Assembly (NCBI RefSeq): GCF_003219795.1
Contig: NZ_QJVC01000027.1
Span: forward strand, 1 to 42,955
Direction: 5' to 3'
Length of the DNA: 42,955 nucleotides
From: Arthrobacter psychrolactophilus
GTDB taxonomy: Bacteria; Actinomycetota; Actinomycetes; Actinomycetales; Micrococcaceae
The translations under genes were made by a program, and so were the position numbers. Under the pieces are notes generated by a model, which saw only the letters and a program-made list of their open reading frames with translations, searched no databases and was not told the origin of the DNA. Numbering within the stretch: the first letter of the stretch is position 1; each line of letters begins with the position of its first letter. Below, one piece after another: positions 17,264 through 25,870 of this stretch.

Positions 17264-17707
17264 TCACACGACGTTGGCGAGGACCATGGCCAAGCCAACC
17301 GTCAGAATGGGTGAGAAGGTTCCTCCAAACGCAGCGCCTTCCTGCAAGGAGGATACGTCCGCGGAGAGGGCCAAGCCAAGGAGGAGAAAAAATCCAGATA
17401 CCACGCCATAACTGAGAAAGAGCAGTGTGACCACGACGGACTGTCCTACAAAGTTCCCGGTTTTGTCTTGAGCGGTGCAGAGGTAGGAAAAGGCAGGCAA
17501 TGACACGAGAAAGGCTACGGTTCCCCAGAGTCCGCTGAATGCCTCGGTGCCCCGGAAGGATCCGCCAAGAGTCTGGCCGGTAGTTGACCAGACCCACACG
17601 AGGTAGATGATCAAGAGCGCCATGAAGGTGATGGCCCGTAGCGTTCCCACTCCATAGCGGATGATCTGGGATGCGAGTGATGTGCGGGTTAGGTCAGAGG
17701 CTTTCAC
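17264..17707 (-). CDS. Hypothetical four-helix membrane protein
   Basis: A 147-aa protein with four hydrophobic segments: ITFMALLIIYLVWVW, LWGTVAFLVSLPAFSYL, SVVVTLLFLSYGVVSGFFLL and a C-terminal FSPILTVGLAMVLANVV. A short basic N-terminus suggests it faces the cytoplasm. I do not recognise a family. It stands alone between the MFS gene and a small plus-strand gene. The codon use and hydrophobic pattern support a real gene rather than a chance frame. Confidence 0.6.
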   Translation of the reverse strand: MKASDLTRTSLASQIIRYGVGTLRAITFMALLIIYLVWVWSTTGQTLGGSFRGTEAFSGLWGTVAFLVSLPAFSYLCTAQDKTGNFVGQSVVVTLLFLSYGVVSGFFLLLGLALSADVSSLQEGAAFGGTFSPILTVGLAMVLANVV

Positions 17708-17848
17708 TCCGACCGTCCCAAGAAGTTTCCTCGCCAGTTATAGTTCCTTCACTTTTCATCGTTCAAGCCTGCCGCGGAGCATAGTCTTTAGCGTCCTACT
17801 GTGGGATGATTCGTCGTAGCGGAGGGCCTAACACTGCGAGGTTTCTAC

Positions 17849-17898
17849 GCTCAGCGGTCCAGCTGAGTGCTCAGCAGGGAGCAGCAACCCCGCTGAGC
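17849..17898. repeat. Cluster of GCTCAG/CTGAGC elements forming an imperfect hairpin
   Basis: Arms GCTCAGCGG (17849-17857) and CCGCTGAGC (17890-17898) pair perfectly, and CAGCTGAG and GCTCAGCAG lie between them. The cluster ends 20 nt before the start of the next gene and could be an operator array or mRNA structure. Confidence 0.5.
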
Positions 17899-17918
17899 CA
17901 CTATGTGATGGGAGAAGC

Positions 17919-18266
17919 ATGAAAAATCGCATGATCTTCATCGATCAGCTTATCGATTTGGACGGACGGTGGACTCATGTCGTCATGCTGGAAATAACAC
18001 CAGAATCTACACTTCTTCACCTGAGGCGGGAAGTAAAACATCCCTTCGGAGTAGCCCACGATACGCCGAACTCTACCCTTGCCTTGATGTCCGATTTTCC
18101 ATCGGTGGTGTTGCGCGATGAGTCTCGAGAGTTGTCAGTGACCGGGGCTCAGGGTGGTGGCAGTGGTATGCACGATCAAATTGTTTTGGCTTACGATTCG
18201 CAGGTCCGCGGAGACGTCGCTGTTCTTAATAGCCTAGGTGCCGAGCTCCTCACTGTGAAGTTATAA
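17919..18266 (+). CDS. Hypothetical small beta-rich protein
   Basis: A 115-aa protein with no signal peptide or membrane segment. Alternating hydrophobic residues (WTHVVMLEITPESTLLHLRR, DQIVLAYDSQVRGDVAVLN) suggest a beta-sheet fold. The ATG has GGGAGA 5-6 nt upstream, a good ribosome site. I recognise no family. It is single, preceded by the GCTCAG element cluster and followed by an ArsR fragment. Confidence 0.6.
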   Translation: MKNRMIFIDQLIDLDGRWTHVVMLEITPESTLLHLRREVKHPFGVAHDTPNSTLALMSDFPSVVLRDESRELSVTGAQGGGSGMHDQIVLAYDSQVRGDVAVLNSLGAELLTVKL

Positions 18267-18368
18267 TGACGGCACGGCAAGTGATTCTGACGAAGGTTGC
18301 TCCACAGTGTCGGCCGTCAGCGGGGTGGCCCGTCGGGCAATAGCTGCAATGCCGAGGGCCGAAACTAG

Positions 18369-18557
18369 AAAGATGACGGCGAGCCGTCGTCGACAGAACT
18401 GGGTGTTCGTTTCGGGGTGAGCACCTCGGCCGTCAATCAGCATCTGCGAGCTCTCCTGGCTGTCGGCCTGGTGACCTCCACGCGTTATGGGCACAGCATG
18501 TTGTATCTGCGCAGCCAGCTCGGATCGGCCTTACTGGGGGCACCGCAGCCGCTTTAG
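18369..18557 (+). pseudogene. C-terminal fragment of an ArsR-family regulator
   Basis: An uninterrupted frame follows a TAG at 18366-18368 and reads DGEPSSTELGVRFGVSTSAV, then NQHLRALLAVGLVTSTRYGH and SMLYLRSQLGSALLGAPQPL before a TAG. This is the recognition helix, wing and C-terminus of an ArsR/DUF5937-type winged-helix repressor. The N-terminal half is absent: the upstream sequence in all three frames has no matching helices. It has no start codon of its own with a ribosome site. It is therefore a decayed or truncated gene. Confidence 0.75.
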
Positions 18558-18611
18558 AAGGCGAAGCCGTCCGGCGCGCAGTGGGGTCTACGCATCAGGC
18601 TGCGCAATAAT

Positions 18612-18652
18612 ATGGGGGTAATCCCGGGGTCGAAACCGGGGGTTTCCCCCAT
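18612..18652. promoter_or_regulatory. GC-rich hairpin upstream of the DedA gene
   Basis: ATGGGGG (18612-18618) pairs with CCCCCAT (18646-18652), and after one mismatch the inner AATCCC pairs with GGGGTT (one G-T pair), closing a short loop. It lies 67 nt before the DedA start, where it could be a leader structure or an operator dyad. The role is unknown. Confidence 0.5.
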
Positions 18653-18719
18653 AGTGCCCAGTCTCCACCATCCGTAGCGTTGAACTCATGAGAAACCAAG
18701 CGTTGCAAGGTGATTTAAG

Positions 18720-19391
18720 ATGACTGAGTTTCTGCTTGGTGCGGCCGAACAGCCCTGGATCTACGCGGCCGTAGTGCTCGTCTGTCTGATTGACGGCTTC
18801 TTCCCGCCGGTTCCCAGCGAGGCCCTCGTTGTAGGAATGGCGGCACTGGCCGCCACCCATGGGGGACATGGCCTGTGGCTGCTATTGCTGGCCGGGGTGC
18901 TCGGAGCCTTCCTTGGTGACAACGTCGCCTATAGCCTTGGCCGGCGCATGGGAACAACACGTTTTAGGTGGATGCGGCGCCCACTGATGCAGCGCTCCTT
19001 TACAAGGGCACGCCGTGGCCTTGAGAGCAGGGCCGTGTCCATGATCCTGGTCGCCAGATTTCTCCCCGGGGCCCGGGTGGCCGTCAATCTAACGGCAGGT
19101 GCCACCGGGTTTTCGAGGAAGAGGTTTGTTGCCATTTCAGCCCTCTCGGCCACACTTTGGGCTGGCTATTGCGTTGGCATTGGCGCCCTTGCCGGCGCGT
19201 GGCTCGCCGAGAATCCGCTTGTGGGTCTTGTTGTGGCCGTGGTTGCAGCCGGGACCATCGGAGGCATCGTCGATATTATTGCCAGAAAGTTGAGCCCCCT
19301 TTCAGTCCGCACCCGCAAAACACTCCCGTTCGAGGGTGCAGAACCGAATTTCGGGTCGGCTCGTGAAGGGGTCGGTGCCACAAACTTGTAG
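18720..19391 (+). CDS. DedA family membrane protein
   Basis: A 223-aa DedA/SNARE-associated (VTT) protein. Such proteins act as lipid flippases or scramblases for undecaprenyl phosphate or phospholipids and affect envelope integrity. Visible features are DGFFPPVPSEALVVGMAALA in the first re-entrant segment, LLLLAGVLGAFLGDNVAYSLGR, and the hallmark second re-entrant motif VARFLPGARVAVNLTAGATG. AAGGTG lies upstream of the ATG. It stands alone. The C-terminal ~35 residues are polar and basic, as expected for a cytoplasmic tail. Confidence 0.88.
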   Translation: MTEFLLGAAEQPWIYAAVVLVCLIDGFFPPVPSEALVVGMAALAATHGGHGLWLLLLAGVLGAFLGDNVAYSLGRRMGTTRFRWMRRPLMQRSFTRARRGLESRAVSMILVARFLPGARVAVNLTAGATGFSRKRFVAISALSATLWAGYCVGIGALAGAWLAENPLVGLVVAVVAAGTIGGIVDIIARKLSPLSVRTRKTLPFEGAEPNFGSAREGVGATNL

Positions 19392-19463
19392 CGGTTTCAT
19401 TAGCTGTTCAAAACCTCGCGGACCAAAAAACCCCGCCCGGTTCAGGTGAGCCTGCTATTGATA

Positions 19464-19479
19464 TTTCGGTATACCTAAA
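19464..19479. promoter_or_regulatory. MntR/DtxR-like palindrome
   Basis: TTTCGGTATACCTAAA is a 16-bp dyad (TTTnGGTATACCnAAA) of the kind bound by manganese-responsive MntR/DtxR-family repressors in actinobacteria. It ends 13 nt before the first possible start of the metal-binding lipoprotein gene, so it would cover the promoter. Confidence 0.7.
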
Positions 19480-19492
19480 CTAGCATCGTGGC

Positions 19493-20461
19493 ATGCCAAT
19501 CTTCCATGCGACGCCGATGAAGCCGCTACGCCGGAGCACCCTTGCCTGCCTCATCGTTCTTGCCCTGTCCCTCACCGCCTGCGGATCAGAGGCAAACTCT
19601 GCCGGATCTGCAGCGAATGACGATAGGCCGGTAGTGCTGACCACCTTTACAGTCTTGGCTGACATCGCCCAGAACGTCGCAGGGGATAAGTTACGCGTCG
19701 AATCCATTACCAAGCCCGGCGCAGAAATCCACGGCTATGAACCAACCCCCGGGGACATCCGCAAGGCGGGCAAAGCTGATCTGATCCTCGATAACGGCAT
19801 GCATCTGGAGGCCTGGTTCGCCAAGTTCGTTCAGGACTTAGACGCTCCGCATTCCGTCATGACGGAGGGTGTGGAGCCCATCAACATTGCCGAGGATGCT
19901 TACAAGGACATGCCTAATCCGCACGCTTGGATGTCACCGGCCAATGTACAGATTTACGTTGACAATATGATGAAAGCCTTCACCAAGCTGGACCCGGCCA
20001 ATGCCGCCACCTATGAAAGCAATGGGGCTGCCTATAAGGCATCCCTTCAAGAAGTGCAGGACGAACTCGTCGCCAAACTCTCCGTCCTACCTCAGAGCCA
20101 ACGCGCGCTGGTCAGCTGTGAGGGTGCCTTTTCCTATTTGGCCCGCGATGCGGGGCTGACCGAGAAGTACATTTGGGCAGTCAATGCCGAACAGCAGGCC
20201 ACGCCTCAACAGATCGCCAGCGCCATTGAGTTTGTTCGGGACAATCAGGTGCCGGCCGTATTCTGTGAATCCACCGTTTCACCGGCTCCCATGGAACAGG
20301 TCGTCGAAGCTACGGATGCCGTGTTCGGCGGGACTCTCTATGTTGACTCGCTCTCCGAGGTCGATGGGCCCGTACCCACCTATCTTGAGCTGATCCGGCA
20401 TGACTCCAAGGTCATTACCGACGCCCTGACAGGAGCTCTAGCGACAGGAGCTGCTCCGTGA
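19493..20461 (+). CDS. mntA: Metal ABC importer binding lipoprotein (manganese/zinc type)
   Basis: A 322-aa cluster A-I/TroA-family lipoprotein. The signal peptide ends at LTAC (Cys30 from the first ATG). Metal ligands expected for the fold are visible: His in IHGYEPTPGD, His in NPHAWMSP, Glu in SCEGAFSYLARDAGL and Asp in YVDSLSEVDGP. There is no His-rich loop of the zinc-type ZnuA proteins, which favours manganese or iron. Two starts are possible (19493 and 19517) and neither has a clear ribosome site, so the first may be leaderless. It overlaps the ATPase gene by 4 bp (GTGA) and leads a three-gene operon behind an MntR-like site. Confidence 0.85.
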   Translation: MPIFHATPMKPLRRSTLACLIVLALSLTACGSEANSAGSAANDDRPVVLTTFTVLADIAQNVAGDKLRVESITKPGAEIHGYEPTPGDIRKAGKADLILDNGMHLEAWFAKFVQDLDAPHSVMTEGVEPINIAEDAYKDMPNPHAWMSPANVQIYVDNMMKAFTKLDPANAATYESNGAAYKASLQEVQDELVAKLSVLPQSQRALVSCEGAFSYLARDAGLTEKYIWAVNAEQQATPQQIASAIEFVRDNQVPAVFCESTVSPAPMEQVVEATDAVFGGTLYVDSLSEVDGPVPTYLELIRHDSKVITDALTGALATGAAP

Positions 20462-21201
20462 ACACAGCCATCGACGTCAACGCGGTAACCGTCCACTACG
20501 GGGATGTGCTGGCCTTGGACGCGGCGACCCTGAGAGTTGAAAAGGGGCGCATCTGCGGTCTCGTCGGCATGAACGGCTCGGGAAAGTCCACGCTCTTCAA
20601 GGCCATCATGGGCCTTGTGAAGCCCGACGCCGGAACCGTCACCATAGCGGGCGACACCCCCACCAAGGCCCGACGGTCCGGTGCCGTCAGCTATGTGCCA
20701 CAAAGCGAGGATGTTGACTGGCAATTTCCCTTGTCAGTCCAGGACGTGGTCATGATGGGCCGCTACGGACACATGGGCATGGCGCGGCGCCCACGAAAGG
20801 CCGACAAGCTGGCCGTTGCCGACGCCTTGGAACGCGTGGAACTTTCTGAGCATGCGCAGCGGCAGATTGGTCAGCTTTCCGGCGGCCAGAAGAAGCGCAC
20901 CTTCGTAGCCCGGGGCATCGCCCAGGGTGCCACCACCTTGTTATTGGATGAACCGTTTGCGGGTGTGGATAAGCGCTCGGAGGCCACGATCTGTGCACTG
21001 TTGAAACAGATGGCAAGTGACGGGGCAACGATCCTGGTTTCCACCCATGACCTTCACGCCTTGCCGGACTTGGCCGATGAAGCCGCCTTGCTCATGCAGC
21101 GGGTCTTGATGCACGGTACGCCACAGGAAGTCTTGCGTCCCGAAAACCTGGCACTGGCCTTTGGCTTGGACGTCATCAATCGAAGCGAGGACGCCCTGTG
21201 A
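20458..21201 (+). CDS. mntB: Metal ABC importer ATP-binding protein
   Basis: A 247-aa ABC ATPase with Walker A GMNGSGKST, signature LSGGQKKRTFVARGIAQGA, Walker B TLLLDEPFAGVD and the switch His in LVSTHDLHAL. The segment YVPQSEDVDWQFPLSVQDVV with MMGRYGHMGM is characteristic of manganese/iron importers of the MntB/SitB/TroB group. The GTG start overlaps the stop of the binding-protein gene, and its own stop overlaps the permease start in the same GTGA fashion, which indicates coupled translation. Confidence 0.9.
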   Translation: MNTAIDVNAVTVHYGDVLALDAATLRVEKGRICGLVGMNGSGKSTLFKAIMGLVKPDAGTVTIAGDTPTKARRSGAVSYVPQSEDVDWQFPLSVQDVVMMGRYGHMGMARRPRKADKLAVADALERVELSEHAQRQIGQLSGGQKKRTFVARGIAQGATTLLLDEPFAGVDKRSEATICALLKQMASDGATILVSTHDLHALPDLADEAALLMQRVLMHGTPQEVLRPENLALAFGLDVINRSEDAL

Positions 21202-22067
21202 GCATTTTTGAATTCCTCTTGGAACCGTTCGACTACGTTTTTATGCAGCGCGCACTGGCCGTGACGGTGGTGGCTTCCGTGGTGTGCGCCGTGCTGTCCT
21301 GTTGGCTGGTGCTCATTGGTTGGTCCCTCATGGGCGACGCAGTCTCTCATGCCGTCTTGCCTGGCGTTGCTCTGGCCTACATTGTCGGGGCGCCGTTCGC
21401 CGTCGGCGCGGTGCTGTTCGGTTTTCTGGCGGTGGCCTTGATTGGCGCCGTGCGCGGTACCAGCCGGGTCAAGGAGGACGCCGCCATCGGTATCGTCTTC
21501 ACGACGCTCTTTGCCCTCGGACTCGTACTGATCTCCGTCACGCCGAGCCAGACCGATCTCTCACACATTATTTTCGGTAATCTGCTGGGACTGAGCCAAG
21601 GCGATCTCCTTCAGGTCATCGTGCTCGGTGCCATCACCTTCGCCATCCTCGTCTTCAAGCGGCACGACTTCACGCTGTACGCGTTTGATCCAACCCACGC
21701 CCATGCCATCGGGCTGAACCCTCGGCTTCTCGGGGCGTTCCTGCTGGGGTTGCTGGCCCTGACATCAGTAGTGGCCCTGCAGGCCGTTGGGGTCGTCTTG
21801 GTGGTGGCCATGTTGATCATTCCGGGAGCGACGGCTTATCTGCTGACCGACCGATTCAGCCACATGCTGGTTCTAGCCCCTGCTATTTCGGTGGCGTGCG
21901 CCATCGTGGGGCTTTATATCAGCTACTACCTTGACGCTGCTTCCGGTGGCATGGTGGTGCTGACCCAAGGTGCGGCGTTCACGCTGGTTTACCTATTCAG
22001 CCCGCGCCACGGACTGATCGTTGCCCGCCACAATGCAGCACGCCGCCGGAAGCTAGCTACCGCCTGA
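21198..22067 (+). CDS. mntC: Metal ABC importer permease
   Basis: A 289-aa ABC-3 family permease with eight to nine hydrophobic segments. Family features include FMQRALAVTVVASVVCAVLS, SLMGDAVSHAVLPGVALAYI, TSRVKEDAAIGIVFTTLFAL and AVGVVLVVAMLIIPGATAYL. It completes the importer for Mn(II) or a related divalent metal. It ends 9 bp before the stop of the convergent Lrp gene, with no room for a separate terminator. Confidence 0.9.
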   Translation: MSIFEFLLEPFDYVFMQRALAVTVVASVVCAVLSCWLVLIGWSLMGDAVSHAVLPGVALAYIVGAPFAVGAVLFGFLAVALIGAVRGTSRVKEDAAIGIVFTTLFALGLVLISVTPSQTDLSHIIFGNLLGLSQGDLLQVIVLGAITFAILVFKRHDFTLYAFDPTHAHAIGLNPRLLGAFLLGLLALTSVVALQAVGVVLVVAMLIIPGATAYLLTDRFSHMLVLAPAISVACAIVGLYISYYLDAASGGMVVLTQGAAFTLVYLFSPRHGLIVARHNAARRRKLATA

Positions 22068-22076
22068 TCACTGCAG

Positions 22077-22496
22077 CTACCTCAGGGCGAGCCTCGTTTG
22101 GGTTTGCGCCGCACCGCCGTCGGTCTTGAGCATGCGCAGCAGCTGATCTAAGGCTTTGGTCGTGGGGACCACGACATGCAGGATGTAGTCGTAAGGCCCT
22201 GTGACATGGACAGCGTCACGCACCGGCGGTGTCGTCTTTGCCCAAGTTAGAAACGTGGCGGAGTCTGCATCTGCACTGAGCCGGATGTCGATGAACGCTT
22301 CCAAATTTGGCCCTGGCCCGGTCACGTCCTCGGCGAGAATCGCCCGATAACCCAGGATGACGCCGTCGTCCTCCATCCGCCGGACGCGGGCCGACGCGGC
22401 ATTGGTGCTCAGGCCAATCCGGCGACCCAGGTCACTGAAGGATATCCGCGCTTCTTGGCCCAGAATCTTGAGAATAGTGCTGTCCATGGTGTCCAT
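22077..22496 (-). CDS. Lrp/AsnC family transcriptional regulator
   Basis: A 139-aa regulator with an N-terminal AsnC-type helix-turn-helix (DSTILKILGQEARISFSDLG, then RRIGLSTNAASARVRRMEDD) and a C-terminal RAM effector domain (ILHVVVPTTKALDQLLRMLK) that binds amino acids. It is divergent from a LysE-family exporter across 68 bp, the classical arrangement in which the Lrp-type protein senses an amino acid and switches on its exporter. Lysine, arginine or a branched-chain amino acid are possible signals. Confidence 0.9.
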   Translation of the reverse strand: MDTMDSTILKILGQEARISFSDLGRRIGLSTNAASARVRRMEDDGVILGYRAILAEDVTGPGPNLEAFIDIRLSADADSATFLTWAKTTPPVRDAVHVTGPYDYILHVVVPTTKALDQLLRMLKTDGGAAQTQTRLALR

Positions 22497-22564
22497 ACTG
22501 CGATTCTAACCGTCAAACCACAATATTCTCGGTCCTGGCGAGTTGGTGAAGACACCATGGAGGC

Positions 22565-23197
22565 ATGGAAATATATGTGGCGCTCGGAGCCGGACTCTTG
22601 GCAGGGGTGGGATTGGCCGCACCCCTGGGGGCCATAGGCATTCTTTTAGTTCGCGAAGGCATGGCATGGGGATTCAGGGAAGCTTCACCCGCTGCAGCTG
22701 CCGTGGCAACAATGGATGCCATCTACTGCATTCTCGCCGTCGCCTTGGGGCTCGCGGTGGCACCCATTGTCGCCTCATGGGGAGACTGGCCTGGACTTAT
22801 TGGTGGGCTTGTCCTCGTGCTGCTCGGCGGAGTCGGAGTATTCAAGGCGAACAACGCCAGATCCTTCTCGGAGGACGAATCCACGGTGCAGCCACGCGGG
22901 CGGGCTGGACGATTCATGCTCTTCGCGGGGTTAACTGCCATTAACCCGGCGACGCTTCTTTACTTTGTCGCCCTGCTGACAGGGTTCGGGCGTTCGCTGG
23001 GTTCGTTCACCGGCACCGCCGCCTTCGTGGCGGGTGTGGCCCTGGCATCTCTGATGTGGCAGCTGGGCTTGGTGTTCGTTGGACAACTATTTCGGGGCAG
23101 GATCACCGTCGCAGCCCAGCATCGCCTCAGCACCGCGGGTTTCTCCTTGGTGATCGTGCTGGGCCTTGCGGCCCTCGCGTCCAGCCTGAGCTATTAG
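22565..23197 (+). CDS. LysE family amino acid exporter
   Basis: A 210-aa RhtB/LysE-type exporter with six hydrophobic segments. It shows the family start GAGLLAGVGLAAPLGAIGIL (substrate-path PxGA-like motif) and FMLFAGLTAINPATLLYFVA with the conserved second-half NP motif. It would expel a basic or other amino acid from the cytoplasm. GGAGG sits only 1 nt from the ATG, so the start may instead be served by GGTGA further upstream or be a downstream GTG at 22577. It is divergent from its likely regulator and ends before a strong hairpin. Confidence 0.85.
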   Translation: MEIYVALGAGLLAGVGLAAPLGAIGILLVREGMAWGFREASPAAAAVATMDAIYCILAVALGLAVAPIVASWGDWPGLIGGLVLVLLGGVGVFKANNARSFSEDESTVQPRGRAGRFMLFAGLTAINPATLLYFVALLTGFGRSLGSFTGTAAFVAGVALASLMWQLGLVFVGQLFRGRITVAAQHRLSTAGFSLVIVLGLAALASSLSY

Positions 23198-23227
23198 TCA
23201 TCTCCATCGCGGAAGTCCTGCGGCAGC

Positions 23228-23275
23228 TCAGAGGAAAGCCGGACACCCATTCCAGGGTGTCCGGCTTTCCTCTGA
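23228..23275. terminator. 21-bp hairpin between convergent genes
   Basis: Perfect arms 23228-23248 and 23255-23275 with a 6-nt loop (ATTCCA). It lies between the LysE exporter and the hexosaminidase gene, which converge. No long T-tract is present beyond the stem. Confidence 0.88.
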
Positions 23276-23309
23276 CGCACCATTACCGGTGCTTAGCTCT
23301 GCCGTGGTG

Positions 23310-25793
23310 TCAGTTGCCCGCGTTGCCGTTGGCAGGAGACGATTTAGCCACGGTGGCGAAGCCGAGCAGCGATCCTGTCTCACCTTGCACGGTCACGTTG
23401 TAGTCGCCGGGGGTAACGCCATTCGCCACGTTCAAGGGCGCGGTGCCGAGCTCGTTGCTGCGCACCCACTCAAAACGGTTGGCATTCCCACGAGCCTTCC
23501 CAACTCTTTCTACAGCGACGAGCAACCACTCATTGGCCGGCAGGTTCTTCAGCGTCAGGTACGCGCCGCCGGTGAACTCTCCCGCAGGAAGAGCTAGGTC
23601 AAGGGGGGAGACCTCCGGCAATGACGAGGTGTCGGGCAGTACTGGGATCGTTTCTGGGGCAGCCGAGGCTGTTGTCCAGTTGATGCCGGTGGTCTTGAAA
23701 TGCGTCAGGCCTTCAAGGGCCATACGACCACCGAGGGCTCCGACTCGTTGGTTGAAATCAGCATATTTGCGGCTGGCCTGCGGGGACCAGCCGAGCTCTG
23801 CCGTGGCCAGTGCCCGAGGGTACTGGTAGCTTTCGGTCTGATCCATACCGCGGATCCACTCGCCCCACTGGACAGTTTCCACGCCGAGCACTCGATCATC
23901 GCCCACACCTGGCAGGTAGTTGGCCGGATCCCATTCGTAGTGGTTTTTCAAGGTGCAGGGGCCACCGCAGGCCCAGGTTCCGCCGGCTGTTTGGCTGGAC
24001 TCTTGCTTCTGCGGAATATAGGTCTTCTCGGCAGGGGAGAGAATGACCTTCGAGTCATTCGCGAGAACTCGGTTAGCAACGGTTTGGCGGTTGCCAGCCC
24101 AGTATTGAACCACTGCTCCTGCGGGCAGGGCGGCTGAGGAATACTCGTTCCAGCCAATGACCTTCTTATCTACCTCGAGCACCTGCCCGGCAAATGCGGT
24201 GATCATCTTGTTGTACTTGTCGTGGGGTGTCACATGCGATTCATCCCCGCCAACGTGCAGGTATGGCCCGGGGGTCATGGCGGCGAGCTGCGTCAAGACC
24301 TCTTTGGTGAACTCATAGGTTGCGGGGTTATCCGCGTCGAACGTCGACCCGCCCACGTTGCCAGATCCCTGGGCCGGGGCAGTGTCGGTGCCCGAAAGTG
24401 GTTTGGGTGCAGAACCTGCAGAGTTTAGCTGCGGAATGGCGTGGAGCGCGGCTGTGGTGTGCCCCGGCATGTCAATCTCAGGAACCACTGCCATGCCGTT
24501 CTCTCCGGCATAACGGACGATTTCCTGATAGTCAGCCTTGGTGTAGAAACCAGTGTGTCCAAGTTCTGTGCCTTGGAGAACTCCGGCATCGTTATAGGTC
24601 ATGGCCGTCTTGCCAGAAATCTCGGTCAGGTCTGTGTACTTGATCCCTGAGGGATTGACCAGTGGTTGATCCATGGCGATGCGCCATCCTTGATCATCCG
24701 TCAGATGCAGGTGCAGCATGTTGAACTTGAACTGCGCTGCGTTGTCGATGTGCTCCTTCATCTCATCCACCGTGTAGAAAGAACGGGCCACGTCGATCTG
24801 GATGCCACGGTACTCATAACGCGGTTAGTCGTTGATCATCACCCCATCCAGAGTCCACGAGGTGTTGATGACGTGGTCCGATTCAATCCATTGCGGAAAC
24901 AGCTGGCGCAATGTCTGTGCGCCATTGAGGGCCCCGGCTGAAGTATTCGCGGCAATTTTGGCGCCCAAGGCATCGACCTGAACCGTGTAGCTCTCCGGTT
25001 TAGCCACAGAACTATCGGCGGCCACGGTGAAGGAAATATCGTTAGCCGTCGCCTTCCCACTAGTCACAGGAAGCTTGAATCCAGTGCTCTTGCGGGCCTT
25101 CTGTGCGAAGTAATTCGCCGCGGCTTGTGCCTCGCCAGTGGCAATAATTCGACTCGAGGGTGTCAGCTGGAAAGTTCCGCCATCAGTCTTTGCCGACTCG
25201 ACTGGAAGCGGTACAAGTGAAAGTTTCTCAGGTACTACGGGTTGAGGCTTATCGTAGATTTCAAATTCTGAGATTGAGTACCCAAATGTTGCCCATTGCT
25301 TGGCCAGGAGCGCTCGAACGAACTTCACATTGGCCGAGCCAAGGTAAATTTCATCCGTGCGCGACGGACCAACGCCGCTGGTCATGACCTTTACATCGGT
25401 CCAGGTGTTTCCATCCGCCGAGGTCTGCAGGGTGTAGTTGCGCGCAGCGCCGGCGGGCCACTGTATAACCACGTGGTCCACCGGTCCTGCAGCAGCTAAT
25501 TGCACCTGGAACCAGCCGGGATCGCCAGCGCTCGACGACCAGCGGGTGCCGGTGTTTCCGTCTATGGCGTTGGCGGGAACATTGCCAGGCAGCGCAGCCT
25601 CCACGCCATGGGCTGTCGCTGTGCCGGTTTTGGCCAGATTGGTGGGTGTAGTGGTTGGCGACGGGGTCGGGACCACAATCGGAGCCGCTTGGGCGCTCGG
25701 CGCTGTGAAGGCTGTGGGTAAGACCGCTGCAAACAAACTGAGCGCGGCGGCACAGGCGAGCCCGGCCGTCGTCGTTCTTTTTAATGCTTTCAA
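23310..25793 (-). pseudogene. Secreted GH20 beta-N-acetylhexosaminidase with in-frame stop
   Basis: One frame of 827 codons interrupted by TAA at 24825-24827. The first part (TTG 25793) has a signal peptide (LACAAALSLFAAVLPTAF, cut near AQAA), an F5/8-type C/CBM32 domain (AIDGNTGTRWSSSAGDPGWF) and a GH20b domain. It stops in LDGVMIND, where relatives continue DYPRYEYRGIQIDVARSF. The rest resumes in the same frame with the catalytic barrel (FNMLHLHLTDDQGWRI, catalytic Asp-Glu in HVGGDESHVTPHDKYN) and a small C-terminal beta domain. The TAA replaces the usual Tyr codon. A GTG at 24791 could restart translation, but that product lacks a signal peptide. It is the last gene of the ROK-sulfatase cluster. 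Confidence 0.88.
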
Positions 25794-25870
25794 TCGATTA
25801 CTCGCTTACTTCTCGTGGACCGCAAGAGGCATCCGTTGGGTTTTTGAACTTGACCTAGCGTGGGGCCTAT

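Noticed and set aside
18261-18494. 77-codon minus-strand ORF with a hydrophobic stretch
   Set aside because: It is antisense to the ArsR fragment, whose protein-level match is far clearer.
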